Part shown: piece after piece, positions 61,812 to 64,000 of the stretch
Layout: every line of letters begins with the position of its first letter
Position numbering within the stretch: the stretch's first letter is position 1
Translations under genes and position numbers: made by a program
The notes under the pieces: generated by a model
The model's database searches: none
Seen by the model: the letters and a program-made list of their open reading frames with translations, nothing else
What the model was told of the DNA's origin: nothing
Assembly (NCBI RefSeq): GCF_044464525.1
Contig: NZ_JBIQLE010000001.1
Span: forward strand, 207,169-271,168
Direction of reading: 5' to 3'
From: Pusillimonas sp044464525
GTDB lineage: Bacteria; Pseudomonadota; Gammaproteobacteria; Burkholderiales; Burkholderiaceae_B
Length of the DNA: 64,000 bases

Positions 61812-62930
61812 TTACAGAGTAAGTTCGGAAGCGATGCGCTGCACGGCCGTTTCGATCTCGGCGGGGGAAACCTGATGGTCATCGGCGATACGGTTCAAAG
61901 TGCCCGAATCCGTACTTTCCAAAGCGCGTACCGACTGGACGGCTTTATTGGGTATGCGAGGATGGGTGTTCAAGCTGAACAGGTCTTGCCGCGAATAATG
62001 TCCGCAGGTGTCGATGATCGCCTTGGCGATCTTGATCATTTGCGCCGGGCAGTCGGCGTACACGATGGCATCGCCATATACGGGCCCCGCCATGGCAACC
62101 CCGATGGGTGCGTAGACGGTACTGCCTCCTTTCGCATAATTGATGTTCAGTGTGTCGCGCAGGGCGAAGTCGTCGGGGAGGGCCGCCTCGTCCATCATCC
62201 CGCAAGAGGCCATGACGAAAGCGCCGGCCTCGAACGCATGGGCGCGGCACGATGCATACCCCCAAAAGTGCTCGCCGGTGTCGTCCTGTTCTTCGAGGCT
62301 GGGGCCGGTATGAAGACGGAACGCGCCGGGGAAGACGCCCAGATGAATGTCTTCTCCTTGAGAAATCATGTGTGCCCGGGCCAGGGTCATGAGATGCTCG
62401 CCGCAGATCAGCCCGCCGATTCTGCCGAAGTCGGTCGCATAAACTTGCATGCCGCTTCCGTCGCCGCATCCCCAAACGGCCCTTTCTACAAACGTTGGCA
62501 TGGTTTTGCGGTGCTTGCCCAGTATTTGGCCGTAGTTGTCGATGAATAGCAGGGTGTTGTAGATGGTATGGCTGGCCGGGTCGGAATCCAGTTCGTTGCA
62601 GCCGATAATGACTACGGCGTTGGCGCGGGCTGCGGCGTCGCATAAACGCCGGGTGTCGTCGCTTGGAATAAGCAGAGCGTTATCGTAGAAGGCGGTGCGA
62701 ACCTGCACCCAGGAATCGAGCCTGGTTTCCCATCCCTCACCCCAGTACGGATAGCCTGAAATCCAGGTTTCGCTGAAGGCGATGACATTGGCGCCGCCGG
62801 CTGCGGCTTCCTGGATTTTGGCGCAAGCGATGTCGATGGTTTGCTCTCGATTCAAGAAGGCCGGGGGTGTCTGGACAATAGCGACTCGGACCGCATCGCG
62901 GCCATTCAGGATTTTCTGGCGTACTTGCAT
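61812..62930 (-). CDS. Nitrilase
   Basis: 372 residues, the length of true nitrilases. The catalytic triad is E54 (FSETWISGYP), K142 (KHRKTMPT) and C176 (LICGEHLM), with C followed by the E-H-x typical of the nitrile-hydrolysing branch. Converts a nitrile to acid and ammonia. The GGAGACGAATC site supports ATG 62930. It lies downstream of and on the same strand as an AraC-family gene. Confidence 0.93.
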   Translation of the reverse strand: MQVRQKILNGRDAVRVAIVQTPPAFLNREQTIDIACAKIQEAAAGGANVIAFSETWISGYPYWGEGWETRLDSWVQVRTAFYDNALLIPSDDTRRLCDAAARANAVVIIGCNELDSDPASHTIYNTLLFIDNYGQILGKHRKTMPTFVERAVWGCGDGSGMQVYATDFGRIGGLICGEHLMTLARAHMISQGEDIHLGVFPGAFRLHTGPSLEEQDDTGEHFWGYASCRAHAFEAGAFVMASCGMMDEAALPDDFALRDTLNINYAKGGSTVYAPIGVAMAGPVYGDAIVYADCPAQMIKIAKAIIDTCGHYSRQDLFSLNTHPRIPNKAVQSVRALESTDSGTLNRIADDHQVSPAEIETAVQRIASELTL

Positions 62931-63053
62931 GATTCGTCTCCAATTCGTTATGGCAGGGCAATTTTTAGCCCCGCTCATTAACATTAGCCTTGGAAACCGC
63001 GCCGACTTGCCCCAGGGCGCAAGCGATTTGATTTCTAGCGAACTGTGCTTGGG

Positions 63054-64000
63054 CTAAAGCAGTGATTTGTAACGAACGACTGATCGTGCGGCTGGGAAAG
63101 GCTCTGCCATTTGAGTGTCTGCGGAACGCTTGCGCCATTCGCGCGGAGACATGCCAAAGTGAATGCGGAATATCCGTGAGAAATGGCTAGGTTCAAGAAA
63201 CCCGTATGCGCCTGCAATGTCGGCTACGCTTCGGTGGGCATGATCCGGTCGCGCGAGCAGTTCACCTACTCTGGAAAGACGCTGCTGCAGAATGTACGAG
63301 CTGGGCTGCATGCCCCTGATGGCGAACACCTTCTGCAGCGTGCGCAGCGATATGCCCAGTTTGTCTGCCACCAACTGCGGAGTAAGGTCAGCCACCGCCG
63401 TGTGCGCGCGTATATAGCTGCACGCTTGTTGAAAACGGTCTGCCGTCGAACCAGGCTTTAACGCCGGCGCTCCCGCGTACAAGGCCAGACGCGTCAAATC
63501 AAACAAAGTCGGTTCCAGATCATCGCTTTGGTGTGGGCAGACCTGCCCCGCTGCAGAAAAACTTGCCAACAGCAGACGACTTGCGAAGCTGGTATTAAGA
63601 GCCGTGGCCGTTAACGGGTTTGTGTCGTCGGAGTGGTCGCCCAGAACATTGGCCGGAACCCGCAAAACATGTTGTTCGAAATTGCTTAAGAAGCTTAGCC
63701 GATAAGGGCTGCGGGTATCCATGGCCACCATGGTTCCGGGGCTGAGATCGACCGAGCGGCCTCGGTGCAGCAATGTTGCCACGCCTTTGTTCTGGAACAT
63801 GATGATGATGCTGGCGGCAGCGTCTGACGCAATGGTTTCCGACGTACGGCATACGCTCTGAGGAGAGCCGGCGGCAGATGTGAGGCGAGCCCGTCCGATG
63901 TCCCGCCATACCAATCTGCAGTCGATTTCCTGGTGGTCGGCGGGAGTTACGACAAGACGAGCGAAAACGCGCGAAACCCCATCCGACCAGTAATCATGAC
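63054..64000 (-). CDS. AraC family regulator, 5' end beyond the window
   Basis: The frame is open from the window end for about 315 residues, so the start is missing. The AraC-type N-terminal sensing domain (WSDGVSRVFARLVV..., matching the PF14525 pattern) is followed by a two-helix-turn-helix C-domain (about 65-90 residues from the end, VADKLGISLRTLQKVF and YGFLEPSHFSRIFRIHFGMSPREWR). Likely regulator of the adjacent nitrilase gene, as in NitR systems. Confidence 0.88.
   Translation of the reverse strand, partial: HDYWSDGVSRVFARLVVTPADHQEIDCRLVWRDIGRARLTSAAGSPQSVCRTSETIASDAAASIIIMFQNKGVATLLHRGRSVDLSPGTMVAMDTRSPYRLSFLSNFEQHVLRVPANVLGDHSDDTNPLTATALNTSFASRLLLASFSAAGQVCPHQSDDLEPTLFDLTRLALYAGAPALKPGSTADRFQQACSYIRAHTAVADLTPQLVADKLGISLRTLQKVFAIRGMQPSSYILQQRLSRVGELLARPDHAHRSVADIAGAYGFLEPSHFSRIFRIHFGMSPREWRKRSADTQMAEPFPAARSVVRYKSLL

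Overview
This 64 kb window is GC-rich, densely coded and looks chromosomal. It most resembles a betaproteobacterium of the Alcaligenaceae (Bordetella/Achromobacter/Pusillimonas type). The reasons are the dedD-cvpA-purF order, the rpsB-tsf-pyrH-frr-uppS-cdsA-dxr-rseP-bamA-skp-lpxD-fabZ-lpxA-lpxB-rnhB cluster, a 16-strand-type general porin, and a large set of IclR, Rieske and NitT/TauT-type ABC genes. The assignment is inference from gene content. No rRNA, tRNA, CRISPR array or insertion sequence was found.

Region 1 (1-2202) is housekeeping: the end of a SPOR-domain protein, cvpA and purF. Region 2 (2339-18520) is a catabolic cluster. It holds a NicC-like FAD hydroxylase, a Rieske oxygenase with a 74-residue partner, an ABC importer (ATPase, binding protein, permease), two SDR dehydrogenases, a cupin, an alpha/beta hydrolase, a ThDP-dependent decarboxylase-like enzyme, an aspartate-dehydrogenase-like enzyme, an aldehyde dehydrogenase and an extradiol-type VOC protein. 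Three IclR regulators sit among them. The enzymes suggest import, ring hydroxylation, ring cleavage, and conversion of a 2-oxo acid to an aldehyde and then an acid. The combination matches no textbook pathway I can name, and it is the best candidate here for an undescribed system. Strong operator-like palindromes overlie its promoters at 2261-2299 and 6855-6895.

Region 3 (18638-25174) is accessory: a hipBA locus whose HipA has lost its kinase core, a metallo-beta-lactamase-fold protein divergent from a LysR regulator, an unrecognised secreted protein, a porin with a clear terminator, and dsbB. Region 4 (25470-45049) is core: glnD and map on the minus strand, then the translation / isoprenoid / outer-membrane-assembly / lipid A cluster ending in rnhB and an RNA methyltransferase. 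A small in-frame repeat ORF is squeezed between lpxB and rnhB.

Region 5 (45230-64000) holds ppsR/ppsA, an NDH-2, a methyltransferase of the Ogt family with a long insert, a 234 bp nested inverted-repeat element, smpB/ratA/rnfH, an enoyl-CoA hydratase family protein, ygfZ, the mltG-tmk-holB-tatD run, an ankyrin-repeat protein behind an AT-rich leader, a lipoprotein, a glutathione transferase, a glutathione peroxidase, a nitrilase and a partial AraC-type regulator cut by the window end.
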